A stretch of 64,000 nucleotides of DNA, taken from the NCBI RefSeq assembly GCF_001685395.1, contig NZ_CP014167.1, positions 1,493,501 to 1,557,500 of the forward strand, written 5' to 3'. The stretch is from Paenibacillus yonginensis (GTDB taxonomy: Bacteria; Bacillota; Bacilli; Paenibacillales; Paenibacillaceae). A model generated the notes under the pieces. It saw nothing but the letters and a program-made list of their open reading frames with translations. It ran no database searches and was not told the origin of the DNA. Positions 57,431-64,000 of the stretch are shown piece by piece; the stretch's first letter is position 1; every line of letters starts with the position of its first letter. The translations under genes and the position numbers were made by a program.

Positions 57431-58291
57431 GTGGCAAAGGTAGTTATAACCGGCGGCAGCGGCATGCTGGGCCGCTGGGTCGTCAAACATTTTGTAGAGC
57501 AGGGCTATGAGGTGCTTAACGTGGATACACGCCGACCTGAAGAAGAGCTTTGCCCTACGCTGATCGCTGATTTGGAGAACTTGGGCGAAACCTACAGCGT
57601 ACTGGCCGGTGCGGACGCGGTCGTTCACCTGGCTGCGATTCCGGCCGCGCATATCCGGACGCCGGAGGTGACCTTCCGCAACAACGTGATGTCCACCTAT
57701 AACATTCTAGAGGCGGCCGCTGGCCTTGGCATCCGCAAAGCAGTTATCGCTTCGAGCGAATCCTCGTATGGGATCGTATTTGCGGTCAACCCTCCATCTC
57801 CGCAGTATGTGCCGATTGACGAGAAACATCCTCAGCTGCCGGAAGACAGCTATGGATTGTCCAAGGTTGTGAACGAGAAAACAGCGGAGATGTTTCATCG
57901 GCGGACCGGCATGCAGGTCGTATCGCTGCGCCTTGGCAACGTCATTCCTCCGGAATGGTATGCACGATTCCCTTCCTTTATTGATAAGCCTGAGGAACGG
58001 GATCGGATTCTTTGGAGCTACATTGATACACGCGACGCCGCCGTTGCCTGCAGGCTGGCAATTGAAACGGATGGCCTTGGCGCCGTTGCCTTAAACATTG
58101 CGTCGGATGATTCCAGCATGAATGTTCGCAGCCGCGAACTGATGTCTGCCCGTTATCCCGGCGTAACCGATATTCGGGCACCGCTTGAGGGTTATGAAAC
58201 CCTGCTCAGCAATGAACAAGCGAAAAAGCTGCTTGGCTGGCAGCCGACGCACAAGTGGCGCGAAGAGGTTGGGATACAGAGATCGGTATAA
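57431..58291 (+). CDS. NAD-dependent epimerase/dehydratase family protein
   Basis: The 286-residue extended short-chain dehydrogenase starts MAKVVITGGSGMLGRWVVKHF (GxxGxxG), has VHLAAIPAAHI, the active-site Ser region ASSESSYG, and YGLSKVVNE (YxxxK). The family changes nucleotide sugars or reduces ketones. GTG 57431 follows GAGAAAAGG. It lies directly after aldo/keto reductase copy 2, so the two may act in one carbonyl or sugar pathway. Confidence 0.88.
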   Translation: MAKVVITGGSGMLGRWVVKHFVEQGYEVLNVDTRRPEEELCPTLIADLENLGETYSVLAGADAVVHLAAIPAAHIRTPEVTFRNNVMSTYNILEAAAGLGIRKAVIASSESSYGIVFAVNPPSPQYVPIDEKHPQLPEDSYGLSKVVNEKTAEMFHRRTGMQVVSLRLGNVIPPEWYARFPSFIDKPEERDRILWSYIDTRDAAVACRLAIETDGLGAVALNIASDDSSMNVRSRELMSARYPGVTDIRAPLEGYETLLSNEQAKKLLGWQPTHKWREEVGIQRSV

Positions 58292-58431
58292 AGAAAAGGT
58301 AAAATTGAGAAAAGGTAGAATACCATCGGGTTCTTTAATGTGAACGGCGCCCGGTTATCCGTCTTAGACATTGTCCATTTCACTTCGAACCTCTATACTA
58401 GGAGCAATACATAGTGAGGGGCTGAGTTGTC

Positions 58432-58888
58432 TTGGAGATTAAAAAGGATGATTTGACCGGCGCGGCCGTCATTGCGCTGCTGGAGGAGCATTTACAGGAT
58501 ATGTTTGCTACTTCTCCGCCGGAAAGCGTACATGCGCTTGATCTTGAAGGCTTGAGAAAGCCGGAAATGACCTTCTGGACAGCTTGGGAGGGGAACGAAC
58601 TGCTCGGCTGCGGGGCGTTAAAGGAATTGGATGCCGGGCATGGTGAAATCAAGTCGATGAGGACTTCTTCCGGCCACAAGCGCAAGGGCGTAGCGGAAGC
58701 GATGCTGAACCACATTCTTCAGGCGGCCCGCGAAAGAGGCTACAAACGGCTCAGTCTGGAGACCGGTTCCATGGCTTTTTTTTGAACCGGCGCGCAAGCT
58801 ATATGAGAAGCTGGGATTTGGTTACTGCGAACCGTTCGCCCATTATACTGACGATCCGAACAGCGCATTTATGACCAAGGAAATTTAA
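58432..58888 (+). pseudogene. GNAT family acetyltransferase, frameshifted at an 8-T run
   Basis: The first frame encodes a GNAT domain with [44 protein letters not shown] and stops at 58785 after GCT plus eight T. With one T fewer, the frame continues as [26 protein letters not shown] and ends at 58888 with a complete GNAT C-terminus (about 151 residues in all). The extra T inactivates the acetyl-CoA acceptor half. Slippage on the T run, or a read error, could restore the protein. TTG 58432 is used. Confidence 0.85.
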
Positions 58889-58918
58889 TTTAGAGTGTTG
58901 CAAGCCGAATAAGAGTGA

Positions 58919-58957
58919 GGGAGCATACCTGACGTAAGCCAGGATGCTCCTTTTTTG
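58919..58957 (+). terminator. Terminator after the GNAT pseudogene
   Basis: Stem GGAGCAT and CCTG with CAGG and ATGCTCC, then T residues; it may also serve the convergent cupin gene. Confidence 0.8.
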
Positions 58958-58975
58958 TCTTTCTGGCCCGCTTAA

Positions 58976-59299
58976 CTAGGACTGAATTAATGTCACGTAT
59001 AACACGGATTTCGAATGTTCTCTACTCCGGTAAGAGAATTCCTCTTCTCCCGATACCCGAATGGCCTGTCCATGAGCGATCTCGACGCCTTGCCCGTCTG
59101 CGTATACCGTCCCGGCTCCTTCCAGCAGCGTGGCGTAAAGACAAGCTCCCGGATGTTTATGAACGGGCAGCTGCTGCCCCGGGTCGAAAGTCAGTACAAA
59201 CACCACACGTCCCGGTTCTTGAAACAGGATCTTTTTGGTGAACGGGCTGTTTGGGTAGGGATGAGGATGGGGCCCGGCCGAAAAATGTTGGATATCCAT
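58976..59299 (-). CDS. Cupin-domain protein
   Basis: The 107-residue protein has one cupin barrel: LTFDPGQQLPVHKHPGACLYATLLEGAGTVYADGQ (first motif with His-x-His) and AIRVSGEEEFSYRS. Cupins of this size bind metals or ligands. The start ATG 59299 follows AAAGGAG. It is divergent from the hemerythrin/PAS gene with an Fnr-like box between, so it may be part of an oxygen or nitric-oxide response. Confidence 0.85.
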   Translation of the reverse strand: MDIQHFSAGPHPHPYPNSPFTKKILFQEPGRVVFVLTFDPGQQLPVHKHPGACLYATLLEGAGTVYADGQGVEIAHGQAIRVSGEEEFSYRSREHSKSVLYVTLIQS

Positions 59300-59360
59300 A
59301 GGTTTTACACTCCTTTGCTTATTCCTGTGCTTATATCGTACGTTCCTGCCGCACTTCAAA

Positions 59361-59378
59361 TTGTGATTATGATCACAA
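59361..59378. promoter_or_regulatory. Fnr/Crp-type box between the cupin and hemerythrin genes
   Basis: TTGTGATTATGATCACAA has TGTGA-N6-TCACA, the Bacillus Fnr consensus, and differs from the box at 2103-2120 by one base. It lies about 60 bases before the cupin start and 85 bases before the DUF438 gene, so it may serve both. Confidence 0.65.
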
Positions 59379-59462
59379 AGTTGGCAGTTTGGCGATGGTA
59401 ATTTGGAAGCAAGCCAAGCCAACCTTTTTAGACAAGGGTTGGAAATCAGGAGGGGAACGTCC

Positions 59463-60830
59463 ATGAGCGAGTTGATTAACAACCGGGAACATTACAAAGA
59501 AGCCAATGCCGAACGGCTGGCCGCCCTAAAAGAGATCATCAAAGAATTGCATAACGGAACCAGTGTGGAAGAGGTTCAAGACCGTTTTCACCAAGCTGCA
59601 GGGGACATTTCGGTCGCTGAAATTTCAGCCTTGGAACAATCTCTGATGGAGGAAGAGGGCATCCCGGTAGAAGAGGTGCAGCGGCTGTGCAGCGTTCATG
59701 CGGCCGTATTTAAAGGTTCTATTCAGGAAGTCCATAGATCCGCTAAACCGGAGGAACAGCCGGGTCACCCTGTCCATGTGTTCAAGATGGAAAATCAGGA
59801 AATCGACCGGCTTGTCCGCTTTACGATTTCACTGCATGCCGGGCGGTTCCGGGAAGACGATAACGAGCAAAACCGCCTCAAGCTGCTCGCTGACCTCGGA
59901 CTGCTTTACGATGTGGATAAGCATTACAGCCGTAAAGAGAATCTGCTGTTTCCTTTTCTTGAGAAGTACGGCATTCATGGACCAACCCAAGTGATGTGGG
60001 GAGTAGATGACGGAATTCGTCTGGGCATCAAGGAGCTGAAAGCCAAGCTGACAGACTATAACGGAGATCGTGAAGGCTTGCTTGGGCTGCTGGACCGGGT
60101 GATGAACGAAGTGACCGACATGATCTTTAAGGAGGAACATATTTTACTGCCGATGGCTCTTGAGAAATTAACGGAAGATGAGTGGGTTCAAATCGCTGCC
60201 GAAACCGAAGAAATCGGGTACTGCCTTATTTCACCGGAGCAGCGGTGGATTCCGGAACGTGCCCCGGAACCCTTTGAGGCAGGGGAGCAGGAACAACCAG
60301 GGGCAGCGTCTGAAAAGTCTCCGGAAGAACAGCTGGAAGAACGTTCGAGAGAACATTCGTCAGGACACTCGGTGAAACACGCGACAGAACGCTTGGAAAA
60401 AAGCTCGGATGCAGGGGCCATTTCCCAAGGCCTGATACGCATGGCTACAGGGGTGCTGTCCTTAACCCAGCTTGAGACGATGCTTAACCATTTGCCGGTG
60501 GATTTAACCTTTATTGACGATCAGGACGTTGTCCGTTATTTCTCGCACGGCAAGGAACGTATCTTTGCCCGGACCAAAGCGGTCATTGGCCGTACCGTAC
60601 AGAACTGTCATCCGCCTCAAAGCGTGCATATTGTGAACAAACTGCTGGAAGACTTCAAATCCGGCGCCAAAGACGTGGAGGATTTCTGGATTCCGTTCAA
60701 GGATAAATTTGTATACATTCGTTATTTCGCCGTTAGAGATGAAGCGGGCAAATATCTGGGAACGCTCGAATTCACCCAAAATATCCACCCGATCCGGGAG
60801 TTGGAAGGACAGAAACGAATTCTTTCTTGA
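59463..60830 (+). CDS. DUF438, hemerythrin and PAS protein
   Basis: The 455-residue protein has DUF438 (residues about 5-75: NNREHYKEANAERLAALKEII), a hemerythrin-like domain (about 105-225; His and Glu iron ligands in SLHAGRFREDDNE, DKHYSRKENLLFPFLE and FKEEHILLPM), a low-complexity acidic linker, and a C-terminal PAS domain (about 320-445: LPVDLTFIDDQDVVRYFSHGKERIFART). Such proteins are thought to sense or handle oxygen or nitric oxide. ATG 59463 follows AGGAGGGG. An Fnr-type box precedes it, in line with that role. Confidence 0.88.
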   Translation: MSELINNREHYKEANAERLAALKEIIKELHNGTSVEEVQDRFHQAAGDISVAEISALEQSLMEEEGIPVEEVQRLCSVHAAVFKGSIQEVHRSAKPEEQPGHPVHVFKMENQEIDRLVRFTISLHAGRFREDDNEQNRLKLLADLGLLYDVDKHYSRKENLLFPFLEKYGIHGPTQVMWGVDDGIRLGIKELKAKLTDYNGDREGLLGLLDRVMNEVTDMIFKEEHILLPMALEKLTEDEWVQIAAETEEIGYCLISPEQRWIPERAPEPFEAGEQEQPGAASEKSPEEQLEERSREHSSGHSVKHATERLEKSSDAGAISQGLIRMATGVLSLTQLETMLNHLPVDLTFIDDQDVVRYFSHGKERIFARTKAVIGRTVQNCHPPQSVHIVNKLLEDFKSGAKDVEDFWIPFKDKFVYIRYFAVRDEAGKYLGTLEFTQNIHPIRELEGQKRILS

Positions 60831-60923
60831 TTTGATTAAAGAGGCAGATCTCAATGCCGGCCACCGCGAGTGCCGGAGCATCGTTGATGCCATCGCCAAG
60901 CAAGGCGGCCGTGGTTCGCCCGA

Positions 60924-61439
60924 TTAACGGCCGCCTTGGCGCGTTTGAATTTTAAGCAGCCGGTTTATGGTTTCTCTCCTTAAGCCGATCAGCTGCCCGA
61001 TTTCACTTTGGGTCAGAATATCGGTGAGGGAAGCCGGCTGAATAAACGTGTGAAGCCAGGACTGCAGCTGAGCCAGCTTATCGGCCGGCGATATTTCGGT
61101 CAGCTGGTCGATTCGCTGCTGCATCATGCGCAGTTTGTCCTGGAGCTGGAGAGCAATGGTGCGGTAACGCTCCGGATTCTGCTCCAGCTGCTGATACCAT
61201 TCGCTGCTTGGAATTCTCTCCACTTCACATGGAATAAGTGCAACGGCTGTCCCGTAGTAGGGATTAGGGCTGATTAAGGAATGGTGCGGAATGGTTTCAC
61301 CCGGCACAATGACGTTTACCAGAAATTCCGAACCGTCCTCATGGACGCGGACAATTTTCAGCATTCCGCTCTTCAATTGGAATAATGGACCTGACTCGCC
61401 TTGTCGAAATAGGATTTCGCCTTTATGTAATTGGATCAT
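60924..61439 (-). CDS. Small Crp/Fnr family regulator
   Basis: The 171-residue protein has a shortened cyclic-nucleotide-type beta domain (KGEILFRQGESGPLFQLKSGMLKIVR), the dimer helix and the winged helix (SLTDILTQSEIGQLIGLRRETINRLLKI). It has one cysteine, so no iron-sulfur cluster is expected. The E-x-x-x-R of the recognition helix (RRETINR) fits TGTGA-type boxes. It is about 20 residues shorter at the N-terminus than usual, but ATG follows AGGAGG. The Fnr-like box at 59361 is 2 kb away and a possible target. Confidence 0.85.
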   Translation of the reverse strand: MIQLHKGEILFRQGESGPLFQLKSGMLKIVRVHEDGSEFLVNVIVPGETIPHHSLISPNPYYGTAVALIPCEVERIPSSEWYQQLEQNPERYRTIALQLQDKLRMMQQRIDQLTEISPADKLAQLQSWLHTFIQPASLTDILTQSEIGQLIGLRRETINRLLKIQTRQGGR

Positions 61440-61478
61440 AGGGCCTCCTGTAAAATAAGATAGGGTTTGGCTTCCGTT

Positions 61479-62933
61479 CTAGCCATTTGCCAATAGTCTG
61501 ATGATCCGGGCAAGCTGCTTCATTCCGTGTTCCATCTCAGGCAATGAAGCATAAGCGTAGGACAATCGCAGATGACGGTGATCGTTCCGGTCGTAGAGAT
61601 AGCCGGGATTCAGCAGAATTCCCCGCTCCAATGCCGTTTCAAACAGCTTGGCCATCGAAAGGGCGGGAAGCAGCCGAAGCCAGATGTAAAATCCTCCCTG
61701 CGGAATCTCCCACACCGCCAGATCCCCGAAATCCCGCTCAAGCCATTCTAGCATAAAATCACGTCTTCTCTTCAATTCCATCCGAAGGTGTTCAAGATGC
61801 TCCTGATAGTATCCGGCGGACATCCATTGGGCAACCGTTAATTGGGACAATGAACTTGAGCCGTAATCGGTCTGCATTTTAATGTCGGCCAAACGGTCGA
61901 TGACGGATTCGGGTCCCGCCACCCAGCCGATCCGCAAACCTGGACTGAGCGTCTTTGAGGTACTGCCCATATAGAGGACAAGTCCTTTCTTATCCATCGC
62001 TTTAAGAGGGGGCGGGGGAGGGATGTCAAACCACAAATCCCGGTACACATCGTCTTCTATGATCGGCAGTTGAACCTGTTCGCATGCCTTTAAGAGCTCC
62101 AATCGCCTGGAGGCTGGCATTAGCAGACCAGTTGGGTTCTGATAAGAAGGGATGGTATAAAGAAGCGCAGCCTGCTGCTTCTTCTTCTGTTCCTCAACCC
62201 GCTGCACGCAAATTCCCTTCTCATCCATGGGAAGACCGGTCAGCCCGATTCCGGCAGATTGGAACACATGCAGCGAGTTCAGATAGGACGGATTCTCCAG
62301 CAGGATCGACGATCCCGGCTGCAACAATCCGACTGCAACGAGCTGAAGCGCCTGAAGTGCTCCGGACACGATCAGGATGGAAGAAGGGGAGACCTCCATC
62401 CCGGCTCTCTTCATATGACTGCTGATCTGCTCTCTTAAAGGCAGCAGTCCTTTCGGCTCACTGTATCCGAGCGAATCGATATTCCCGGACAGGCTGGCAA
62501 GCGCCTGCCGCATCTTCTCCCGGGGGAACAATTCCGGAGAAGGCTCGCCTGTTCCCAGCCGGATGATCCCTGGGATGAACTCCGCTTTGTTGATCATTTG
62601 GATTGCAGGAACATTGGGAGGATGGATGCCTGATTGAACATAGGCATTCCAGTCGGGAGGCGGCGGAGAAGCGAGCAGGGACCAGCTGTTGTTGACGACG
62701 ACCGTACCCTGGCCTCTTTTCCCTTCCAGCAGTCCTTCCGCGATCAGCTCCTCGGCCGCCGTTACAATCGTACTGCGGTTCACGTTCCAGGCTTCTGCCA
62801 TCACACGCTGCGGAGGAATTCGACTGCCGACCGGCCATTCGCCGGTTTGAATTTTATGCCGGAGAAAATGCTTGATCTGCAAATACAGCGGTATTGTGGA
62901 CAGCTTGTCGGGCTGCCAATCGGGTATATACAA
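61479..62933 (-). CDS. MocR-type regulator (GntR winged helix and PLP aminotransferase domains)
   Basis: The 484-residue protein has an N-terminal GntR winged helix (IPLYLQIKHFLRHKIQTGEW, IPPQRVMAEAWNVNRSTIVTAAEELI) and an aminotransferase domain with ILIVSGALQALQLVAVGL, SYQNPTGLLMP and LYMGSTSKTLSPGLRIGWVAG (Lys for PLP). TTG 62933 is the start. It is divergent from a LysE-type exporter with direct repeats between. It probably controls that export in response to an amino acid bound to PLP. Confidence 0.9.
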   Translation of the reverse strand: MYIPDWQPDKLSTIPLYLQIKHFLRHKIQTGEWPVGSRIPPQRVMAEAWNVNRSTIVTAAEELIAEGLLEGKRGQGTVVVNNSWSLLASPPPPDWNAYVQSGIHPPNVPAIQMINKAEFIPGIIRLGTGEPSPELFPREKMRQALASLSGNIDSLGYSEPKGLLPLREQISSHMKRAGMEVSPSSILIVSGALQALQLVAVGLLQPGSSILLENPSYLNSLHVFQSAGIGLTGLPMDEKGICVQRVEEQKKKQQAALLYTIPSYQNPTGLLMPASRRLELLKACEQVQLPIIEDDVYRDLWFDIPPPPPLKAMDKKGLVLYMGSTSKTLSPGLRIGWVAGPESVIDRLADIKMQTDYGSSSLSQLTVAQWMSAGYYQEHLEHLRMELKRRRDFMLEWLERDFGDLAVWEIPQGGFYIWLRLLPALSMAKLFETALERGILLNPGYLYDRNDHRHLRLSYAYASLPEMEHGMKQLARIIRLLANG

Positions 62934-62974
62934 AGAGGTTCACATCCTCGGACATATTTTCTTCATTGTACCTG

Positions 62975-63006
62975 TTGGTTGGGTCAGCAGCAATCCAATT
63001 GGTTGG
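62975..63006. promoter_or_regulatory. Direct repeats in the MocR/LysE intergenic region
   Basis: TTGGTTGG occurs at 62975-62982 and 62999-63006, 24 bp apart, in the 158-bp region between the divergent genes. Direct repeats are a known feature of MocR targets. The second copy is preceded by CCAA, forming an inverted CCAATTGG. Confidence 0.5.
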
Positions 63007-63091
63007 ATACGAGCCGGTAATTTGCGGTTACAATGAGAGTCGTGCACAGCCTGATAGGGATGCACAATCTTGATTTTGGAGGCCGTTTCAA

Positions 63092-63730
63092 TTGTTAACC
63101 GCATTTATTCACGGATTTATTCTTGCTTTGGGTCTGATCCTTCCGCTTGGCGTGCAAAATGTATTTATCTTTAATCAAGGAGCCCAGCAGAGACGATTTC
63201 TGCTTGCCCTTCCGGCCGTGCTGACGGCCGCTCTTTGCGATACGCTGCTTATTTTGCTTGCAGTAACGGGCGTTTCTTTACTCCTTCTCGACACGCCCTG
63301 GTTAAAGACGCTGCTGATGGCTGTCGGCCTCTTGTTTCTAGTCTATATGGGCTGGCAAACTTGGAGGAGCAGCTTCTCCGTCCCGAAGTCAGCCGATGAC
63401 GGGCAGGGCAAACCTGCAGGGGTCATGACTCCCCGTCAGCAAATGGGGTTTGCCGCTTCGGTTTCTCTGCTCAACCCTCATGCCATCATGGACACGGTCG
63501 GCGTGATCGGTTCAGGGTCCTTGAACTACGACGGGATGGACAAAGCAGCCTTTGCCGCAGCCTGTGTTCTAGTTTCCTGGCTTTGGTTCGCCGGACTGGC
63601 TTATTTGGGCAGAAGACTGGGCACCATAGATTCGACGGGACGTCTGTCCGCAGGCATTCAAAGAATATCGGCCTTTATCATCTGGGGGACCGCGTTGTAC
63701 ATTGGATTTACTTTAATGGGTTTACTTTAA
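63092..63730 (+). CDS. LysE/ArgO family amino acid exporter
   Basis: The 212-residue protein starts FIHGFILALGLILPLGVQNVFIFNQGAQQRR, which is LysE-type, with six membrane segments and FAASVSLLNPHAIMDTVGVIGSG in the middle (conserved NPHA). The family exports lysine, arginine or related amino acids. TTG 63092 follows GGAGG. It is distinct from the two LysE-like genes at 32-33 kb. Control by the divergent MocR is likely. Confidence 0.9.
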   Translation: MLTAFIHGFILALGLILPLGVQNVFIFNQGAQQRRFLLALPAVLTAALCDTLLILLAVTGVSLLLLDTPWLKTLLMAVGLLFLVYMGWQTWRSSFSVPKSADDGQGKPAGVMTPRQQMGFAASVSLLNPHAIMDTVGVIGSGSLNYDGMDKAAFAAACVLVSWLWFAGLAYLGRRLGTIDSTGRLSAGIQRISAFIIWGTALYIGFTLMGLL

Positions 63731-63763
63731 TTATGAATCTATGGATTAAGATCATCTGAACGG

Positions 63764-63797
63764 AGCGGGGAATGCACATTCCTTGCTTTATTTTTTA
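63764..63797 (+). terminator. Terminator of the LysE/ArgO gene
   Basis: Stem AGCGGGGAATG / CATTCCTTGCT with loop CA, then T residues. Confidence 0.7.
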
Positions 63798-63904
63798 AAA
63801 GGGCCCTCAAATGGGTAAACATTCTTTGCTGACATCTTTCACATCATGAAATATAATTGAGCGTTTTGCAGTAATCTGAGGCCTTGAGCCGTAAGGATTT
63901 TCGG

Positions 63905-64000
63905 ACATAAAAAAGGGACTTCACCCCAACTTGGAGAAGTTTTCAAGTGACCAAACCCAAAAACCTCAAGGATGGAGGAAGTCACTTTGTATATTCTCCA
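63905..64000 (+). mobile_element. Possible start of an insertion sequence, cut by the window edge
   Basis: After AAAAAAGGGACTTCACCCC a ribosome site GGAGGA (63975-63980) is followed by TTG 63987 and codons for MYIL. The arrangement, short leader with partial inverted GACTTC/GAAGT and a coding start, resembles the left end of a transposase gene, but only four codons are visible. Low confidence. Confidence 0.3.

Noticed and set aside
60709..60927. Short frame after the DUF438 gene as its continuation
   Set aside because: The main frame reaches a normal end of the PAS domain and stops; the other frame overlaps it and has no start site.

Overview
The window looks like a chromosomal segment of a Paenibacillus-type bacterium (Bacillota). 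Evidence for this is the intermediate GC content, the strong AGGAGG-type ribosome binding sites with many TTG and GTG starts, a leucine T-box, RNase J, MocR-type regulators, HD-GYP/EAL/GGDEF proteins and large secreted multidomain glycosidases. No rRNA or tRNA gene and no CRISPR array was recognised.

Layout. 0-6 kb: a frameshifted TetR gene divergent from a ketopantoate-reductase-like gene, then the remains of a nitrate respiration locus (a V4R-domain gene without a proper start, ywiC, and a narG that stops after about 720 of the usual 1200 or so residues). NreC-like and Fnr-like palindromes are still present there. 6-14 kb: an HxlR regulator divergent from an aldo/keto reductase, an intracellular/secreted pair of alpha-galactosidase-like enzymes, a second aldo/keto reductase and a transaldolase-like aldolase. 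14-18 kb: an EAL protein and a CBS-GGDEF protein (cyclic di-GMP), two acetyltransferases and a secreted DUF4309-like protein. 18-23 kb: a sugar-modification operon (SGNH hydrolase, two Gfo/Idh/MocA oxidoreductases, ThuA). 23-24.4 kb: debris, namely an IS3 orfA relic and a decayed ketopantoate reductase gene. 24.4-36 kb: an HD-GYP protein, a Crp-type regulator between two small DMT proteins, an EamA exporter divergent from a MocR regulator, an amino acid permease, two divergent LysE-type exporters with odd start codons, and RNase J.

36-46 kb: a secreted copper-amine-oxidase-N protein with six Fn3-like repeats, T-box-controlled leuA, a bounded IS1595-family element (matching terminal inverted repeats and an 8-bp target duplication) carrying a VOC gene beside a dead transposase, and a GH87-like secreted glucanase. 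46-56 kb: a YcaQ-like protein, a TolB-like protein, a gamma-glutamyltransferase, a ThuA protein, an unrecognised two-gene membrane operon, the adaA-ogt-alkA alkylation repair operon and an amino acid permease. 56-64 kb: a second copy of the aldo/keto reductase with its promoter, an NAD-dependent epimerase, a frameshifted GNAT gene, a cupin divergent from a DUF438-hemerythrin-PAS protein around an Fnr-type box, a small Crp-type regulator, a MocR/LysE divergent pair, and at the edge what may be the start of another insertion sequence.

The most notable observations are: (i) two aldo/keto reductase copies 50 kb apart that share a promoter palindrome with the same geometry; (ii) the IS1595 element with a passenger gene; (iii) the nitrate locus eroded at both ends; (iv) a divergent LysE pair that seems to start on AUC and CUG; (v) an unrecognised membrane operon whose first protein is an internal duplication; (vi) genes broken at homopolymer runs, which may be real decay or read errors.
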